This document shows positions 15,970 through 24,578 of a stretch of 37,866 bases of DNA, one piece after another. The stretch comes from an uncultured Erysipelotrichaceae bacterium (GTDB lineage: Bacteria > Bacillota_I > Bacilli_A > RF39 > UBA660), in the NCBI GenBank assembly GCA_902767365.1, contig CACXGX010000075.1, positions 1 to 37,866 of the forward strand, written 5' to 3'. Made by a program: the position numbers and the translations under genes. The notes below the pieces were generated by a model. The model ran no database searches. It had not been told where the DNA came from and saw only the letters and a list, made by a program, of their open reading frames with translations. Every line of letters starts with the position of its first letter. The first letter of the stretch is position 1.

Positions 15970-18345
15970 ATGGCTATAAGTATGAATTGGGTCAAAGAAT
16001 ATGTTGACCTTGAAAATGTTGATTTAAAAGAATTAGCAACAAAAATAACTAATGCTGGTGTTAATGTTGAACATGTATCTCAACATAATTTAAATAATTT
16101 AGTTGTTGGAGAAGTATTAGAATGTGATGATATACCTGATACACATTTACATAGATGTTTAGTGGATGTTGGAATAGATAAACGACAAATTGTTTGTGGT
16201 GCTAATAATGTAAGATGTGGAATAAAAGTAATTGTATCCTTACCAGGCGCTATATTACCAGGAGGTTTTGAAATAAAAACTTCTACAATTCGTGGATATG
16301 AATCAAATGGTATGATTTGTGCTTTATCTGAATTAGGACTTGAAGAAGATACACCAGAAAATCATGCTAAAGGTATTTATGAATTGCCTCTTGATGCTCC
16401 AGTTGGAACAGATGTAGTAAAATATATGTCACTAGATGATACAATTTATGAGCTAGACCTAAATCCAAATAGAAATATTGATTGTACAAATCATATTGGA
16501 TTTGCATATGAAATTGCAAGTGTTCTTGGCAAAAAAGTAACTCTTCCAGATATATCAACAAATCCAATAAAGGATTCTATTAAAAAGTATTTTACACTTG
16601 AAATTGATACTCCTAATTGTACTATGTACAATGCAAAAATGGTTAAAAATGTAGAAATAAAAGAATCTCCTGATTTTATTAAAAATAGATTAATTGCAGC
16701 AGGAATGAGACCAATTAATAATGTCGTTGATATTTCAAATTACGTAATGCTTGAATTTGGGCAACCATTACATTTCTTTGATAAAGATAAACTTGGAAAT
16801 AAAATCAAGGTTAGAATGGCAAATGATAATGAATCAATTATAACAATTGATAAAAAAGAACGTGTCTTAACAAATGAAGATATTGTAATAACAGATGGAA
16901 CAAAACCTGTATGTATTGCTGGTGTAATGGGGGGAGCAAATACTGAAGTAGATGAAAATACAAAAGATATATTAATAGAAAGTGCAATTTTTAATTCTTA
17001 TAATGTTAGATATACTTCATTAAGACTTGATTTAAGAAGTGAAGCATCATTAAGATATGAAAGAGGACTTAATTATGAATATACATCAATGGCAATTGAA
17101 AGAGCATGTCATCTTTTAGAAAAGTATGCATCCGGTAAAGTATTAAATGACACAATAGTATATGATAATATTGAAAAGAAAGAAAAAGTGGCTAAAGTAA
17201 CACTTGAAGAAATTAATAAAACACTAGGTTTAAACATGAATTTAGAAGATGTTAAAACTAGTTTAAATAATCTTGGATTTGATTATAAAGAATCAAAAGA
17301 AACGTTTACTGTAACAATACCTAATAGAAGACTAGACGTAGAAGCTCATAGACAAGATTTAATTGAAGAAATAGGTAGACTATATGGATATGATAAAATT
17401 AAATCAGTACTTCCTACAATTCCAAATAAATCAGGTAAATATGTTGGCGCTGTAAAATATAGAAAATTGATATCAAATAGACTTAGATCTTTAGGATTAA
17501 ATGAATGTAAAACATATACATTAATAAGTGATGAAGAAAATAATATGTTTAAATACAATCGTCATGAACAAATTGATTTAAATAGACCTATGAGTAGTGA
17601 TAAGAAAATAATTAGGCAAACACTTATTCCATCTTTATTGAAAACATATGAATATAATAAATCGAGAAATGTAAAAGATGTTATGATTTATGAAATATCA
17701 AATACATATTTTAATAAAACTGAAGAAGATACAAAAATTGCAATTTTGATGAAGGGTAATTATATAAACAATTTATGGAACAAAACAATTATTAAGACAG
17801 ATTTTTATCTTTTAAAAGGAATATTAGAAAATGTATTAGACTATCTAGGTTTAAAAAATAGATATCATTTAAAAGAAGCTGAAATAGACGGAATGCATCC
17901 AGGTATTAGTGCTGAAATAGAACTTGATAGAGAACCAATTGGATATCTAGGAAGAGTTCATCCTAATATTTCTAAAGATGATATTTATGTTCTTGAAATG
18001 AGTATGACTAAAATTATAGATAAAAAAATTAAACCAATAAAATATAAAGAAATATCTAAATATCCAAGTATTCAAAAAGATTTAGCATTTATAATTAAGA
18101 AAGATATATCTAGTGGAACAATCGAAGACTCGATTAAAAAAGCAGGAGGTAAATTACTAACTAATATTGATGTATTTGATGTATATACTGGAGAAAATGT
18201 CCAAGATGATGAAAAATCAATTGCATATTCCCTTACATTTAGTGATCCTACAAGGACATTAAGTGATGATGAAGTAATGCAAGTATTCAATAAGATTATA
18301 GAAGAAGTTGAAAAGAAACATAATGCTATATTAAGAGACAAATAG
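15970..18345 (+). CDS. pheT: Phenylalanyl-tRNA synthetase beta subunit
   Basis: 791 residues, full length. From the N-terminus: an EMAP-like tRNA-binding OB fold (VGEVLECDDIPDTHLHRCLV), the B3/B4 editing domain with NRNIDCTNHIGFAYEIA and RPINNVVDISNYV, a B5 domain, the inactive catalytic-like fold and a C-terminal anticodon-binding FDX-ACB domain (SKYPSIQKDLAFII, FSDPTRTLSDDEV). It removes mischarged tyrosine and recognises the tRNA. The start is five bases after the pheS stop, in the same operon. Confidence 0.96.
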   Translation: MAISMNWVKEYVDLENVDLKELATKITNAGVNVEHVSQHNLNNLVVGEVLECDDIPDTHLHRCLVDVGIDKRQIVCGANNVRCGIKVIVSLPGAILPGGFEIKTSTIRGYESNGMICALSELGLEEDTPENHAKGIYELPLDAPVGTDVVKYMSLDDTIYELDLNPNRNIDCTNHIGFAYEIASVLGKKVTLPDISTNPIKDSIKKYFTLEIDTPNCTMYNAKMVKNVEIKESPDFIKNRLIAAGMRPINNVVDISNYVMLEFGQPLHFFDKDKLGNKIKVRMANDNESIITIDKKERVLTNEDIVITDGTKPVCIAGVMGGANTEVDENTKDILIESAIFNSYNVRYTSLRLDLRSEASLRYERGLNYEYTSMAIERACHLLEKYASGKVLNDTIVYDNIEKKEKVAKVTLEEINKTLGLNMNLEDVKTSLNNLGFDYKESKETFTVTIPNRRLDVEAHRQDLIEEIGRLYGYDKIKSVLPTIPNKSGKYVGAVKYRKLISNRLRSLGLNECKTYTLISDEENNMFKYNRHEQIDLNRPMSSDKKIIRQTLIPSLLKTYEYNKSRNVKDVMIYEISNTYFNKTEEDTKIAILMKGNYINNLWNKTIIKTDFYLLKGILENVLDYLGLKNRYHLKEAEIDGMHPGISAEIELDREPIGYLGRVHPNISKDDIYVLEMSMTKIIDKKIKPIKYKEISKYPSIQKDLAFIIKKDISSGTIEDSIKKAGGKLLTNIDVFDVYTGENVQDDEKSIAYSLTFSDPTRTLSDDEVMQVFNKIIEEVEKKHNAILRDK

Positions 18346-18349
18346 TGTT

Positions 18350-18378
18350 AAACTCACATAATTTTATGTGAGTTTTTT
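18350..18378 (+). terminator. Terminator of the pheST operon
   Basis: AAACTCACAT and ATGTGAGTTT form a 10-bp stem with loop AATTTT, followed by T. Confidence 0.9.
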
Positions 18379-18424
18379 AATATATACATATATAAATATG
18401 TTATTCTATAATAGAGGTGTAGAT

Positions 18425-20002
18425 ATGGAAACATCTAATTATGATAAACAAAAAGTTTTATTATTAGTTGGTTTTCTAGTAGCAGTTATAATAATTCAAG
18501 GTATAGTTATTTTTAATATTTATAATGATAATAAAAAATTAAAAAATGCTACAATTATAGCAGATAATAATGATGAATTAGTAAATTCTAAATTAGAACT
18601 AAATAAAAAAATTACTAAAGAAATAAATATTGAAAATATAAGAAATTATAAAGCTACTGCAGAAATAATATTTAGAGAAGAATGGTTTTATAATAATGAA
18701 TTGCTAGACAATATTAAAATAACAAGAATAACAGTTAACGGAAAAGGATGGGAAAAAAATGGTGACTATAGATATACAAAAGAACTAGAACCAGGTGAAA
18801 AAGATAAAATAAGAATTACAATAGAACTAATAGAAGAAAATAAAGAATATTTAAATGCTATTTATAAGTTATCATATAAAATAACATATAGAGATAAATC
18901 ATATAATAATGATCAAAATATAAATTATGCTAAATTAACAACAGGTAGAGAAATTAATTTATTAATTAGAAAAATATCTTCTAAAGAATTTAAAGAATAC
19001 GAAAATAATACATCCGTTAAAAGAATGGTTATTATTAATGAATATACTAATACTGACAATATGTCAGAAGAAAATAATATCTCAGAGATTGGATTACCAG
19101 TTTATATGTCATATAACGATGGAACAGTATTTTGGTATACAGAAGCAGAAACAATATATTTTAATAATGATTCAGAATATATGTTTAGTAATTTAAAAGA
19201 ATTAAAAGAACTAGAAGGTTTTGATATTATTGATACATCGAAAGTAAAAAATATGTCAAGAATGTTTTATAATAGTGGAATTCAAGACTTTAGATTCCTT
19301 AAATATTTTAATACTTCAAATGTTAATGAAATGAAATGGATGTTTGCTGGAATAAAAACAAATAATTTAGATTTATCAAATTTTGATACATCTAAAGTTG
19401 AAGATATGAGCGGTATGTTTAACGGCATAGAAATCGATACACTAGATTTATCAAGTTTTGATACATCAAATGTTGAAGATATGTCTTTCATGTTTGACAA
19501 CATAGAATTAAATAAACTTGATTTATCAAGTTTTGATACATCGAATGTTAAAGATATGCATAATATGTTCTTTTTTTCACAAATAGATGATTTGAATATA
19601 CAAAATTTTAATACAAAAAATGTAACAAATATGAATGGAATGTTTGAAGGATTAAAATCTAAATCATTAAATATATCTAACTTTGATACAAGTAATGTAA
19701 CAAGTATGGAAAATATGTTTTCTCATTCAAAAATTAAAAAATTAGATTTAAAAAATTTCAGGACAAATAAAGTAACAACAATGAGTTATATGTTTAATGG
19801 TACAGATAAATTAGAATATTTGGATATATCTTCATTTGATTTTTCAAATTTACAAAAAGATAATAGTTATAATAGTGGATTTTATAACTTCATTAATTGG
19901 ACAAACCCTAAAATAGTGATATATGTTAAAAATACTAGTGATAAAGAAATGATTTTAAAATCATCTAATGAATTAACTACTGATAATATAAAAATAAAAT
20001 AA
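18425..20002 (+). CDS. Membrane-anchored BspA-like (DUF285) repeat protein
   Basis: 525 residues. The first 8-30 residues are a non-cleaved signal anchor (VLLLVGFLVAVIIIQGIVIF) followed by an asparagine- and lysine-rich stalk, so the bulk lies outside the cell. A beta-rich domain (about 60-260) precedes eight tandem repeats of about 22-23 residues of the form FDTSNVxxMxxMF (about 265-480), the DUF285/BspA-like type of leucine-rich repeat found in mycoplasmas and gut bacteria. Such proteins bind host or neighbouring surfaces in some species; the partner here is unknown. A GAGGTG site precedes ATG 18425, and a TATAAT at 18407-18412 gives a very short leader. Other in-frame codons upstream to 18368 lie within the pheST terminator and are unlikely starts. 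Confidence 0.85.
   Translation: METSNYDKQKVLLLVGFLVAVIIIQGIVIFNIYNDNKKLKNATIIADNNDELVNSKLELNKKITKEINIENIRNYKATAEIIFREEWFYNNELLDNIKITRITVNGKGWEKNGDYRYTKELEPGEKDKIRITIELIEENKEYLNAIYKLSYKITYRDKSYNNDQNINYAKLTTGREINLLIRKISSKEFKEYENNTSVKRMVIINEYTNTDNMSEENNISEIGLPVYMSYNDGTVFWYTEAETIYFNNDSEYMFSNLKELKELEGFDIIDTSKVKNMSRMFYNSGIQDFRFLKYFNTSNVNEMKWMFAGIKTNNLDLSNFDTSKVEDMSGMFNGIEIDTLDLSSFDTSNVEDMSFMFDNIELNKLDLSSFDTSNVKDMHNMFFFSQIDDLNIQNFNTKNVTNMNGMFEGLKSKSLNISNFDTSNVTSMENMFSHSKIKKLDLKNFRTNKVTTMSYMFNGTDKLEYLDISSFDFSNLQKDNSYNSGFYNFINWTNPKIVIYVKNTSDKEMILKSSNELTTDNIKIK
19216..19860 (+). repeat. Tandem DUF285 repeats within the BspA-like gene
   Basis: Eight protein-level repeats, each beginning near D-T-S-N/K-V and ending near M-x-x-M-F-x, period about 22-23 residues (66-69 bases). 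A ninth, degenerate unit (FDFSNL) closes the array. Runs such as LDLSSFDTSNVEDM and LDLSSFDTSNVKDM are nearly identical in neighbouring units, which suggests recent duplication or gene conversion. Confidence 0.85.
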
Positions 20003-20024
20003 CTCTAGATTTCTAGAGTTTTAT
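20001..20024 (+). terminator. Terminator of the BspA-like gene
   Basis: AACTCTAG, loop ATTT, CTAGAGTT, then T; it begins on the stop codon. Confidence 0.75.
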
Positions 20025-20036
20025 TAATTTAAATTA

Positions 20037-20045
20037 TGATATAAT
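20037..20045 (+). promoter_or_regulatory. Extended -10 promoter of the YgjP gene
   Basis: TGATATAAT 25 bases before the start at 20070; no clear -35. Confidence 0.55.
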
Positions 20046-20069
20046 ATAAGAGTAAGTTTTGGTGATTAT

Positions 20070-20705
20070 ATGCATATTAATATAGATGGAAAAGATTATG
20101 AAGTAATAATAACAAAGAAAATAGGTAATAGAAATACTTATCTACGTGTAAAAGATGATTTAAAGATATATGTAACTACAAATTCTTTTACTTCTAATAG
20201 AGAAATAGAAAAAATAATAATTAAAAATCAAGAATCAATTATGAAAATGATAAATAAGCAAGAAAAAAGATGTGAAAACAACAGCGGATTCTTATACTTA
20301 GGTAAAAAATATGAAATTATATATACAAGTACCCCTGGTATAGTTTTAGGACATGAAAAAGTATTTATTAGTAGAAATTTTGATTTAGATAAATGGTATA
20401 AAAAAGAAGCATCAAAAATATATAAAGAACACCTAGATGATTGTTATAATAGATTTACAAGAAGTATTCCATATCCTTCACTAACATTAAGAAAAATGAC
20501 AACTCGTTGGGGAGTATGTAATACCAAGGATAAACGTGTAACACTAAATTTAGAATTAATGAAGAAACCAATTGAGTGTTTAGATTACGTAATAATGCAT
20601 GAATTATCACATTTAGTATATCCAAATCATTCAAAAAATTTTTGGTCATTAGTAGAAGAAAATTGTAAAGACTATAAAAAATCCAAAAAAATACTAAAAG
20701 AATAG
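20070..20705 (+). CDS. YgjP-like (DUF45/WLM) metal-dependent hydrolase
   Basis: 211 residues, cytoplasmic. The zincin motif HELSH (177-181) and the third ligand in PNHSKNFW (about H187) are intact, and KMTTRWGVC upstream (142-150) is the conserved YgjP segment. The N-terminal half is a small beta-rich domain (ITKKIGNRNTYLRVKDDLK). Members are thought to be peptidases related to SprT/Wss1 or have unknown function; the substrate is unknown. The ATG follows a GGTGAT site. The SpoU gene begins nine bases downstream, so they share a transcript. Confidence 0.85.
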   Translation: MHINIDGKDYEVIITKKIGNRNTYLRVKDDLKIYVTTNSFTSNREIEKIIIKNQESIMKMINKQEKRCENNSGFLYLGKKYEIIYTSTPGIVLGHEKVFISRNFDLDKWYKKEASKIYKEHLDDCYNRFTRSIPYPSLTLRKMTTRWGVCNTKDKRVTLNLELMKKPIECLDYVIMHELSHLVYPNHSKNFWSLVEENCKDYKKSKKILKE

Positions 20706-20714
20706 AGGGATAAA

Positions 20715-21446
20715 ATGCTAATAACAAGTATAGATAATGATAGAATAAAAAATTATGTTAAATTGAAAGATAGAAAATATAGAAAAAAAACTAAAAAATT
20801 TATAGTTGAAGGAATGCATCTTGTTTTAGAAGCATGTAAAAAAGGAATTGTTGAAGAACTAATAGTAGAAAAAGATGTTGTTTTACCAATTAATTTACCA
20901 ACTGTTTATGTTACAAATGAAATAATTAATAAAATAAGTGATATGGACTCTCCAAGTAATGTTATGGCTTTATGCAATATGGAAGAAAATCAGATAACAG
21001 GGAATAAAATATTAATGTTAGATGAAATCCAAGATCCAGGGAATTTAGGAACAATAATAAGAAGTGCTTTAGCATTTAATGTTGATACAATTGTATTAAG
21101 CCCAAATACTGTAGATTTATATAATCCTAAAGTAATTAGAGCAACTCAAGGTATGATGTTTCATATAAATATTGTAATAGAAGAACTTGAAAAAGTGATT
21201 AAAGAATTAAAAGAAAAAGAAATACCTATATATGGAACAAGGGTAGATTATGGAGAAGATGTTAGAAATTTAAAAGATAAAGATAGAAAAAAGTATTGTT
21301 TAATAATGGGAAATGAAGGAAATGGAGTAAGAGAAGAAATACTAGATATGTGCGATTCTTATTTTTATATAGACATGAATGAAAAAGTTGAAAGTTTAAA
21401 TGTAGGGGTTGCAACAAGTATAATATTGTATGAATTAAATAAATAG
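20715..21446 (+). CDS. SpoU/TrmH-family RNA 2'-O-methyltransferase
   Basis: 243 residues. The N-terminal L30e-like substrate-binding domain has KFIVEGMHLVLEA. The C-terminal knotted SPOUT domain shows motif 1 (DEIQDPGNLGTIIRSA), motif 2 (IMGNEGNGVREEI) and motif 3 (LNVGVATSIILYEL), which bind S-adenosylmethionine. It is closest in architecture to rRNA methyltransferases such as RlmB or TrmH-like YsgA; the target is not predictable from sequence. In many Firmicutes this gene neighbours pheST, as it does loosely here. Confidence 0.9.
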   Translation: MLITSIDNDRIKNYVKLKDRKYRKKTKKFIVEGMHLVLEACKKGIVEELIVEKDVVLPINLPTVYVTNEIINKISDMDSPSNVMALCNMEENQITGNKILMLDEIQDPGNLGTIIRSALAFNVDTIVLSPNTVDLYNPKVIRATQGMMFHINIVIEELEKVIKELKEKEIPIYGTRVDYGEDVRNLKDKDRKKYCLIMGNEGNGVREEILDMCDSYFYIDMNEKVESLNVGVATSIILYELNK

Positions 21447-21463
21447 ACCATTTAGTCATAAAA

Positions 21464-21472
21464 TGTTATAAT
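21464..21472 (+). promoter_or_regulatory. Extended -10 promoter of rimM-trmD
   Basis: TGTTATAAT 22 bases before the rimM start; the -35 is poor. Confidence 0.55.
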
Positions 21473-21494
21473 ACATAATGTACAAGGAGGACCT

Positions 21495-21995
21495 ATGAAA
21501 GACGAATATATTCACATTGGAAAAATAGTTAATACTCATGGAATAAAAGGCGAACTTAGAATATTAAGTAATTTTAAATATAAAGAAAAAGTCTTTTTAC
21601 AAAATAGAAAAATATATATTGGTGAAGAAAAGCAAGAAGAAATGATTAAAAGTTATAGACATCATAAAATATTTGAAATGATTACAATGTATGGCTATGA
21701 TAATATTAATGAAGTATTAAAATTTATAAACAAAGATATATTTGTTAAAAAGAATGACTTAGATCTAAAAGATAAAGAATTTTTGGATGAAGACTTGATT
21801 AATCTAAATATAATTTTTAATAATCAAGAAGTAGGTCATGTTATAGCAATAAGACATATAAACCCAAAGAATAAAATAATCGAAGCAGAAATTAATAATA
21901 AAATAACATTAATACCTTATCATGAAGATTTTATATTAAATGTTGATTTAGTAAATAAAAAAATAGAATTAAATTTAATAGAGGGAATGATTTAA
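21495..21995 (+). CDS. rimM: 16S rRNA processing protein RimM
   Basis: 166 residues. The N-terminal domain has HIGKIVNTHGIKGELRI, the RimM signature, and the C-terminal PRC-barrel contains LNIIFNNQEVGHVI. It helps mature the 30S head through S19. An AAGGAGG site lies five bases before the start. Its stop overlaps the trmD start by one base. The usual rpsP partner is absent upstream. Confidence 0.92.
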   Translation: MKDEYIHIGKIVNTHGIKGELRILSNFKYKEKVFLQNRKIYIGEEKQEEMIKSYRHHKIFEMITMYGYDNINEVLKFINKDIFVKKNDLDLKDKEFLDEDLINLNIIFNNQEVGHVIAIRHINPKNKIIEAEINNKITLIPYHEDFILNVDLVNKKIELNLIEGMI

Positions 21996-22666
21996 TGAAA
22001 ATTGATATATTAACATTATTTCCATCAATGTTTGATGGATTCCTATCAAATTCAATTATTAAAAGAGCAATAGAAAAAAAATTAGTAGAAATAAATATTA
22101 TAAATTTTAGAGATTATTCAAAAGATCCTCATCATAAAGTTGATGACACTCCATATGGTGGAGGAAATGGCATGGTACTAATGGTACAACCTATATATGA
22201 TGCAGTAATGGCTTTAAAAAATGAAGAGACAAAAGTAATTCTATTGACACCGGATGGAGAAAAATATACTCAAAAAAAAGCATATGATTTAAAAAAAATT
22301 AAACATTTAATAATTATATGTGGTCATTATGAGGGATTTGATGATAGAATAAGAAGTATAGTTGATTATGAAATAAGTATAGGAGACTACATTTTAACAG
22401 GTGGGGAAATACCAGCAATGATTATAGCAGATACGATCACTAGACTTGTTGATGGAGTAATAGAAGAAGGTTCGCACATAAATGACTCTTTTAATCCCAA
22501 AACTAATTTACTTGATTATCCTACATATACTAAACCAAGAGAATTTATGGGCATGACAGTGCCAGAAGTCTTACTTAATGGCAATCACAAAGAAATAGAT
22601 GAATATAGATTAAATGAAAGTATAAAGAAAACAAAAGAAAAAAGACCAGATTTATTAGAGAAGTAG
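21995..22666 (+). CDS. trmD: tRNA (guanine37-N1)-methyltransferase
   Basis: 223 residues, a trefoil-knot methyltransferase that modifies G37 next to the anticodon and keeps the reading frame. Signatures are TLFPSMFDGFLSNSI, VDDTPYGGGNGMV, LTPDGEKY, CGHYEGFDDRIR, GDYILTGGEIPAM and the late DYPTYTKP. The catalytic aspartate and arginine of the CGHYEG-DDR region are present. It overlaps rimM by one base. Confidence 0.95.
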   Translation: MKIDILTLFPSMFDGFLSNSIIKRAIEKKLVEINIINFRDYSKDPHHKVDDTPYGGGNGMVLMVQPIYDAVMALKNEETKVILLTPDGEKYTQKKAYDLKKIKHLIIICGHYEGFDDRIRSIVDYEISIGDYILTGGEIPAMIIADTITRLVDGVIEEGSHINDSFNPKTNLLDYPTYTKPREFMGMTVPEVLLNGNHKEIDEYRLNESIKKTKEKRPDLLEK

Positions 22667-22675
22667 GTGAATGTT

Positions 22676-23143
22676 ATGGCTGTAACAAGCAAGTTCTTAA
22701 TTGTTAAAGAAAAAAATTCAAAAGATATAAAATATTTTGATTACGATAAATTAAACGGATATAATCTTACAACTAAAAAAGATGTTCATTTTGCAGATGC
22801 AATAGACGTAAATAGAGTCATAATTATCAATCCAACTTTTATAGAGAAAATTGCTTCAAGAAAAATAAATACTAAATTCAATAAATTGATTAACATGATG
22901 CAAGTAGTATGTGAAGTTGGAGATGAAGATGAATCTGGAGAAGGATACAAAATAGCATTAGACGAAGCAGAAAAATTAAAACTAGAATTATGGAATAAAT
23001 ATAAAAAATTTATTGCAGATGAAAAACTAGAATTGATGGTTAAAAAAATTGAAATATTAGAAGATGAATTAAAATTGAGATTAAATTTATTATTAAATAA
23101 AAAAATGTTTGATGAAGAATTAAATAAAGGACATAGTAGATAA
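22676..23143 (+). CDS. Hypothetical protein of the rimM-trmD-rplS cluster
   Basis: 155 residues, no signal peptide. The first half (SKFLIVKEKNSKDIKYF, then INPTFIEKIASRKINTKF) is beta and mixed; the second half is a long lysine/glutamate-rich helix (LDEAEKLKLELWNKYKKF, KKIEILEDELKLRLNLLL) that could form a coiled coil. ATG at 22676 is chosen over GTG 22667 because AGGTGA is at the correct distance. It follows trmD by nine bases and shares its transcript up to the terminator at 23143. I do not recognise the family; its position between trmD and rplS suggests a ribosome- or RNA-linked role, as an inference from context only. Confidence 0.6.
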   Translation: MAVTSKFLIVKEKNSKDIKYFDYDKLNGYNLTTKKDVHFADAIDVNRVIIINPTFIEKIASRKINTKFNKLINMMQVVCEVGDEDESGEGYKIALDEAEKLKLELWNKYKKFIADEKLELMVKKIEILEDELKLRLNLLLNKKMFDEELNKGHSR

Positions 23144-23167
23144 TGCAAGAAATTCTTGCATTTTTTA
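23143..23167 (+). terminator. Terminator of the rimM-trmD transcript
   Basis: ATGCAAGA and TCTTGCAT form an 8-bp stem with loop AAT, then T. Its first base is the last base of the preceding stop codon. Confidence 0.85.
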
Positions 23168-23184
23168 TTGTCTTATGATACAAT
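23156..23184 (+). promoter_or_regulatory. Putative promoter of the rplS leader
   Basis: TTGCAT (23156-23161), 17 bases, TACAAT (23179-23184). The -35 lies within the 3' arm of the terminator. Confidence 0.5.
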
Positions 23185-23240
23185 CTATTCGTTGTGTAAT
23201 CCGCTAGCATTATTTTTTTATAGCTATGATTTCCGAAAAA
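23184..23240 (+). promoter_or_regulatory. Ribosomal protein L19 leader (autoregulatory)
   Basis: The leader contains ATTCGTTG, TAATCCGCT and TTTCCG blocks and a TAGC...GCTA stem, which match the L19 leader motif known from Bacilli (recognised from memory). L19 is thought to bind it and limit its own expression. Confidence 0.7.
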
Positions 23241-23261
23241 AACAAGAAAGGAATGATAATC

Positions 23262-23606
23262 GTGAATGTAATTGATAAAATTACAAAGAAACAAATGAAT
23301 CCCAACATACCTGAATTTAGAGTTGGAGATACTGTAAAAGTAAATGTAAAAATAATTGAAGGAAACAAAGAAAGAGTTCAAGCATATGAAGGAGTAGTAA
23401 CTTCTCGTAAAGGTGGAGGAATTAGTGAGACGTTTACTGTTAGAAAAGAGTCTTACGGAGTTGGAGTTGAAAGAACATTCCCAATTAATTCACCAAAAGT
23501 TGACAGCATTGAAGTGTTAAGACATGGTAAAGTAAGAAGAGCTAAATTAAATTTCTTAAAAAATGTTGTAGGACAATACAGAATCAAAGAAAGAGGACAA
23601 AAGTAA
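23262..23606 (+). CDS. rplS: 50S ribosomal protein L19
   Basis: 114 residues, standard length. The start is the GTG at 23262, giving [11 protein letters not shown], which matches the family; AAAGGA (23247-23252) is about nine bases upstream. The upstream in-frame ATGs at 23226 and 23253 would add residues unlike L19. Conserved blocks are [48 protein letters not shown] and [12 protein letters not shown]19 sits at the 30S-50S interface. Confidence 0.95.
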   Translation: MNVIDKITKKQMNPNIPEFRVGDTVKVNVKIIEGNKERVQAYEGVVTSRKGGGISETFTVRKESYGVGVERTFPINSPKVDSIEVLRHGKVRRAKLNFLKNVVGQYRIKERGQK

Positions 23607-23622
23607 GACTTTTGCCTTTTTT
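23595..23622 (+). terminator. Terminator of rplS
   Basis: CAAAAGT, loop AAG, ACTTTTG, extended by GG/CC past a bulged A, then six T. It overlaps the last codons. Confidence 0.8.
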
Positions 23623-23701
23623 ATTATAATAAATTACATAAAAAGCAATATAATATTTTGTAAATAAATGTATTATTAATTTAAATTATTAAAATTTTAG
23701 A

Positions 23702-23729
23702 TTTACATTTTCAATAAAGGTTGTAATAT
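23702..23729 (+). promoter_or_regulatory. Promoter of the signal peptidase gene
   Basis: TTTACA (23702-23707), 16 bases, TAATAT (23724-23729). Confidence 0.5.
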
Positions 23730-23746
23730 ATATATAGAGGTTATAT

Positions 23747-24274
23747 ATGGACAAATTAGAAAATAAAGATAATAAAGAAACAATAAAAAATTATATTAAA
23801 GAATTTGCTCCCTTTGTAGCAATAATCGTTATAGTTTTATTAATAAAACAATTTATCATAACTCCTGTTCAAGTTAATGGTGCCTCTATGGATCCAACTC
23901 TTGCCAATGGAGACATAATGATATTGGATAAAATTACATATAAAATACGTGGGATAAAAAGATTTGATATAGTTGTAGTAAGAAATGGTGATACTCTATT
24001 AATAAAAAGAGTAATTGGATTACCAAATGAAGTTGTAAAAGTAGAAGGTAATAAATTATTTATAGATGGAGAAGAAATAGATCAAGATTTCTTAAGTGAA
24101 GATGAATTAACAGATGATTTTGAAACACATGTTAATGATGATTGCTATTTTGTAATGGGTGATAATAGGAATTTATCATTAGATAGTAGAAATTTAGGTT
24201 GTTTCAATAAAGATAAAATACTAGGTACTACATCTTTAACAATATTTCCACTTAATAGACTAGGAACAAAATAA
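23747..24274 (+). CDS. lepB: Signal peptidase I
   Basis: 175 residues, Gram-positive size. One N-terminal membrane span (about 22-37) precedes the extracellular protease domain. The catalytic dyad is S47 in GASMDPTL and K87 in LLIKRVIGLP; MGDNRNLSLDSRNLGCF is box E. It cleaves signal peptides from exported proteins such as those at 10649 and 36721. Upstream is a GAGG site. lepB near rplS is common in Firmicutes. Confidence 0.95.
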   Translation: MDKLENKDNKETIKNYIKEFAPFVAIIVIVLLIKQFIITPVQVNGASMDPTLANGDIMILDKITYKIRGIKRFDIVVVRNGDTLLIKRVIGLPNEVVKVEGNKLFIDGEEIDQDFLSEDELTDDFETHVNDDCYFVMGDNRNLSLDSRNLGCFNKDKILGTTSLTIFPLNRLGTK

Positions 24275-24281
24275 AATTATT

Positions 24282-24313
24282 TCTCTAAACCTTATATGGT
24301 TTAGAGATTTTTT
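24282..24313 (+). terminator. Terminator of lepB
   Basis: TCTCTAAACC, loop TTATAT, GGTTTAGAGA: a perfect 10-bp stem followed by six T. Confidence 0.95.
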
Positions 24314-24349
24314 AATATTTACTAGTTTTAAATATAAAATAGTATAAAA

Positions 24350-24512
24350 TATAATCATGATGGAAAAAAGTGTAATTCCTAATATTAGTAGTGATAAAGA
24401 CTAATACATTAAGATGTAAATAAATAATATTAAAATTTATAATATTTTTAACTTTACATATTGATAAAATACGTTATTAATAAGAAAATGAACTAAAATG
24501 TTCATTTTTTTA
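24350..24512 (+). other. Possible orphan short transcript between lepB and nfnA
   Basis: The 304-base gap after lepB holds, in order, the lepB terminator, a weak promoter (TTTAAA-17-TATAAT, -10 at 24350-24355), about 130 bases without a credible gene, and a second perfect terminator at 24485-24512. A 15-codon frame (ATG ATG GAA, near 24358) exists without a ribosome binding site. An isolated promoter-terminator pair could make a small RNA of about 150 nt. No known RNA family is recognised. Confidence 0.3.
24485..24512 (+). terminator. Stand-alone terminator upstream of nfnA
   Basis: AAAATGAAC, loop TAAAAT, GTTCATTTT, then T; a perfect 9-bp stem not attached to a visible gene. Confidence 0.85.
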
Positions 24513-24523
24513 TAAAATAAGAC

Positions 24524-24553
24524 TTGATATTACTCTTTAACTATAAGTAAAAT
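24524..24553 (+). promoter_or_regulatory. Putative promoter of nfnAB
   Basis: TTGATA (24524-24529), 18 bases, TAAAAT (24548-24553). Confidence 0.45.
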
Positions 24554-24578
24554 AATATATGTGAGGATAGGTGAAATA

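Noticed and set aside
19216-19860. Regular repeats that might be taken for a CRISPR array.
   Set aside because: They are in-frame protein repeats with no constant spacer and a coding period of 66-69 bases.
24358-24405. A 15-codon frame (MMEKSVIPN...) in the gap before nfnA.
   Set aside because: No ribosome binding site and no recognisable peptide; left as part of a possible RNA.
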